Positions 12,112 through 14,779 of a stretch of DNA of 14,779 bases are shown here, piece by piece. The DNA is from an uncultured Fibrobacter sp. (GTDB taxonomy: Bacteria; Fibrobacterota; Fibrobacteria; Fibrobacterales; Fibrobacteraceae): the NCBI GenBank assembly GCA_934691725.1, contig CAKUTF010000055.1:1-14779 (forward strand), in the 5' to 3' direction. A program made the position numbers and the translations under genes. The stretch's first letter is position 1. Every line of letters begins with the position of its first letter. The notes beneath the pieces were generated by a model. It was not told the origin of the DNA and did no database searches. It saw only the letters and a list, made by a program, of their open reading frames with translations.

Positions 12112-14736
12112 ATGCAAAAGGAAACTCTGAAAAAATTCGGGGCATTTGCCGGAATCGGCTTCGCCTTTCTCATCATCCTTCTCATCGTCTTCCGGGCTTT
12201 CGTCTTTAACCCGGACACGCTGATGCTCAACTCCGACCAGCTGAACGGCATCGGCAGCAAGGTTCTGCGCGCGCAGAACCTCGTCCTCTCGGAATGGGAC
12301 GATTCGCGCCTCGGCGGAGTTCCCACGATCGACGCGCTATTCGGCGACGCCTACCATCCGCTAGTCCTCGTCGAATTTCTGACGGACCCCGCCCGGGCCG
12401 TCGGGTTCAAGTTCATCCTCATCCTGTGGGTCGCCTTCCTTTCGGCATTCGCACTCGCCAAGAACCTGACGGGAAGCCTCGCCTGGGGAACGTTCTTCGG
12501 GTTTCTCTACGCGTTTTCCCCGCAATACTTCACCTACGTCTATGGCGGCCACGACGGAAAGATGATGGTATTCGCCGTTGCGCCGCTCGCGATCCTTTCC
12601 ATCCGAAAAATCGTCCGGGAAGGAAGCCTCGGCTACTTCGCGCTCTTTACGCTCTCCGTCGTTTGGATGATCCTCGGTTCGCACCTGCAGCTCACCTATC
12701 TCTTCCTCTGGGGAGCGGGTTTCTATGCGCTCTTTGAAACGCTCGCGCTCAAGACCTCCTGGAAAGTCCGAACGAAAAAGCTCGGAGTAGCCGCCGGAGC
12801 GCTCGCCATCGCCCTCGGGATTTCCGCCTTCCAGATAATTCCGCCCTATCTCTACACGACAGCGGAATCGGTCCGCGGAACGGGAGAAAAGACAAGTTAC
12901 GGGCACGCGACAAGCTGGTCGCTCCACCAGGAAGAACTCGCCTCGATGCTCATCCCGGGATTTCTCGGCGCGGATGTCTATGAACAGAAGAACGGCGCCG
13001 CCGGGCCAGAACTTTCCGGCAGCTCCCTCATTTCGATTCCCTATGCCGACTTTCAAAAAGCCCGGATCCAAGGTTCACCCTTTTACTGGGGGCATAATTC
13101 CTTCAAGCTGAACCACGACAGCGCGGGCATCGTACTCACGTTCCTCGCGTTCCTCGGGCTATTCCTCCGCAAAAACCGCCGGATGGCGGCTTTCTGGCTT
13201 GTCGGCTGCGCAGTTGCGCTTTCGTATGCGATGGGAGCGCATTCCCCGCTCTTCAAGCTCTGGTTCGCCATCGTCCCCGGCATGAAGAGTTTCCGCGCAC
13301 CGAGCATGGCGATGTTCTGGCTTCCGCTTCTCGCGCTCATGATGGCAGCCCCGGTCGTCACCGCGTTCAAGAATCCGGAAAACAGACGTTCGCTCAAGGC
13401 GGGACTCATCCTCTTCCTCGCTCTGCTGGGAATTGTCTGCGCTTCGCGCTTCTGCTGGGAATCCTTCCTGGGCGTCCCCGGACTTCTCGTTTCGATCGCC
13501 TACGGAATTTTCCTTGTCGCGACGCTGAACATTCTCGACAGGAACGCGCCTTTCTCCGCCAAGGAATTCGCCGCAGCCTTTGAAACGAAATTCCAAGGTT
13601 CGTCGAAGCTCGAACTCGGCGCGATCCTTGTCCCGTTCATCCTCGTCGGAATTTTTCTTCTCTCGGGCCAGAATCTCGTATCGGACGTCGAAACCGCGAT
13701 GTACTTCCGTCCGCTCAACACGGGTGTCATGGAATTTTCCGCGGCAAAAATCCTGCCGAGCTTTGTCCTCGCGCTGGCTGCAACAATCGGTTCGTGGCTC
13801 GTTTTCACCAGCAAGCTTTCCACAATCCAGAAAGCAGCCCTCGTCGGCATTTTCGCCGCCATCGAACTTTACTCTATCGATGCGGCATTCGTCCAGAACG
13901 TTCAAAGGAAGGATTACATACAAACTAATTCACCTTTGGTCCAGAGCATCCTCCGGGAACATCCCGATCCTCTCAGCCGCCCGCGAGTCCTTTCCATTTC
14001 CCGAAACGAAGCGTTCAGCGCGAACTCTTTCCCGCTCTACGGGATGCGCAACGCCGAAGGTTTCCACGACAACGAGCTCGCAAGCTACAGGCTTTTCCGC
14101 GGCGGGCAATCCAACGAAAACTACCTTTACAATATCAACCAGGCTATCCAGGGAAAAGCGGACAATGCGTTCCTTGACCTGATGGATGTGGGAGACGTCA
14201 TTTTCGATTCGCAAAACGGAACCGCCTTCGCACCGCTCCCACAAAGAAGCTTCGACGGAAGGCTCTACACGAAATTCGCCGTGATGAACGACTCCGAAGC
14301 GGTCAAGGCTCTCCGCGAAGGCTTCGATTACAAGAATACGATTATCCTTTCCGAAACGCCCGAAGGCTTTTCACCGGCAAGCGTCCCGGCAAACGCCAGC
14401 GCGAAACTCGTCGCAAAGCCCAAGATGGACGACATGACATACCAGGTCTCGTCCGATGTTCCCGCGCTTCTTCTCTCCTCGGGAAACTTCCACCGCTACT
14501 GGAAAGCGACCGTCAACGGAAAGCCCGCAAAGGTTTACAAGGCATTCGGGACGCTCCGCGCCGTCGCCGTTCCCGCCGGAAGCTCGACCGTCCGCCTGGA
14601 ATACAAGTCCGACGCCGTCCGCGTTTCGCTCTGGATCGGAGCTGTTTCGCTCGGGATTTTCCTGCTCGGGATTGTAGTTGGGACGTGGAAGAGGGGGAAA
14701 AGAGGCGGATTTAAGTCGTCAAGTAAATTTGTTTAA
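12112..14736 (+). CDS. YfhO-family integral membrane protein (GT-C-like)
   Basis: 874 aa with more than ten hydrophobic helices. Features shared with YfhO-family proteins as I know them: an N-terminal helix followed by an exterior loop with NSDQLNGIG and SEWDDSRLGGVPT, an HDGKMMVF segment, IPPYLYTTAESVRG, the late loop with FRAPSMAMF, and a soluble C-terminal module ending in a beta-rich stretch (NFHRYWKATVNGKPAKVYKA) before one last helix and a basic tail. In Firmicutes, YfhO is linked to glycosylation of cell-wall polymers; in Gram-negative FCB bacteria the role is undefined, and a lipid-linked sugar transferase is a guess. The start at 12112 is preceded by a terminator and has no Shine-Dalgarno. 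The gene is complete, stopping at 14736. Confidence 0.88.
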   Translation: MQKETLKKFGAFAGIGFAFLIILLIVFRAFVFNPDTLMLNSDQLNGIGSKVLRAQNLVLSEWDDSRLGGVPTIDALFGDAYHPLVLVEFLTDPARAVGFKFILILWVAFLSAFALAKNLTGSLAWGTFFGFLYAFSPQYFTYVYGGHDGKMMVFAVAPLAILSIRKIVREGSLGYFALFTLSVVWMILGSHLQLTYLFLWGAGFYALFETLALKTSWKVRTKKLGVAAGALAIALGISAFQIIPPYLYTTAESVRGTGEKTSYGHATSWSLHQEELASMLIPGFLGADVYEQKNGAAGPELSGSSLISIPYADFQKARIQGSPFYWGHNSFKLNHDSAGIVLTFLAFLGLFLRKNRRMAAFWLVGCAVALSYAMGAHSPLFKLWFAIVPGMKSFRAPSMAMFWLPLLALMMAAPVVTAFKNPENRRSLKAGLILFLALLGIVCASRFCWESFLGVPGLLVSIAYGIFLVATLNILDRNAPFSAKEFAAAFETKFQGSSKLELGAILVPFILVGIFLLSGQNLVSDVETAMYFRPLNTGVMEFSAAKILPSFVLALAATIGSWLVFTSKLSTIQKAALVGIFAAIELYSIDAAFVQNVQRKDYIQTNSPLVQSILREHPDPLSRPRVLSISRNEAFSANSFPLYGMRNAEGFHDNELASYRLFRGGQSNENYLYNINQAIQGKADNAFLDLMDVGDVIFDSQNGTAFAPLPQRSFDGRLYTKFAVMNDSEAVKALREGFDYKNTIILSETPEGFSPASVPANASAKLVAKPKMDDMTYQVSSDVPALLLSSGNFHRYWKATVNGKPAKVYKAFGTLRAVAVPAGSSTVRLEYKSDAVRVSLWIGAVSLGIFLLGIVVGTWKRGKRGGFKSSSKFV

Positions 14737-14737
14737 C

Positions 14738-14747
14738 TTGCATGCAA
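14738..14747. repeat. 10-bp perfect palindrome after the YfhO-family gene
   Basis: TTGCATGCAA immediately follows the stop codon and is followed by AAATATACT. It could be a protein-binding site or part of a downstream promoter. The window ends too soon to tell, and a 10-bp palindrome can arise by chance. Confidence 0.25.
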
Positions 14748-14779
14748 ATATACTCTAGCGGTGTCAAGAATCCAAGCCT

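Noticed and set aside
12361..13923. Long minus-strand open frames under the YfhO-family gene
   Set aside because: Their translations are highly charged (Glu/Arg-rich) and lack domains, and the plus-strand frame is a continuous, family-typical membrane protein.

Overview
The window reads as chromosomal DNA of a Fibrobacteraceae-like bacterium (Fibrobacter or a close relative). This is inferred from a secreted modular protein with long poly-serine linkers of the kind common in Fibrobacter exported proteins, from several lipoproteins, and from start regions that carry a TAnnTT element 12-15 nt before the ATG with no Shine-Dalgarno, which resembles FCB-group promoters. No rRNA or marker protein fixes the species.

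Layout. (1) 33-220: tRNA-Val(UAC) and tRNA-Asp(GUC), 4 nt apart, then a terminator that can work in both directions. (2) 287-4138, minus strand: a three-gene exported-protein operon. It holds a small lipoprotein, a large modular secreted protein (serine-rich linkers, two 50-residue Trp-rich repeats, a C-terminal HExxH domain) and a secreted cysteine-containing protein joined to it by an ATGA overlap. (3) 4139-4971: an accessory spacer with an unusual heptanucleotide-phased repeat array punctuated by ACGTCTA elements, a perfect palindromic hairpin, minus-strand coding-like remnants and a possible 37-codon leader ORF. (4) 4972-6150, plus strand: two visibly AT-rich, diverged tandem lipoprotein genes. 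(5) 6236-10896, minus strand: PAP2 phosphatase, EamA transporter, long-form ispG (isoprenoid precursor synthesis) and serA (serine synthesis), all in tandem with gaps of 27-35 nt. (6) 10922-14736, plus strand: an ArsR-type HTH/methyltransferase fusion diverging from the PAP2 gene across only 25 bp, a 36-aa single-pass membrane protein with its own promoter and terminator, and a YfhO-family membrane protein whose start lies 11 nt past that terminator.

How they fit together: regions 1, 5 and 6 look like ordinary chromosomal backbone. Regions 2-4 look like a lineage-specific insert of envelope and secreted proteins between a tRNA pair and the conserved serA/ispG block. The most unusual items are the heptad array (4391-4543), the HExxH secreted-protein operon, and the recurrent TAnnTT-to-ATG spacing.
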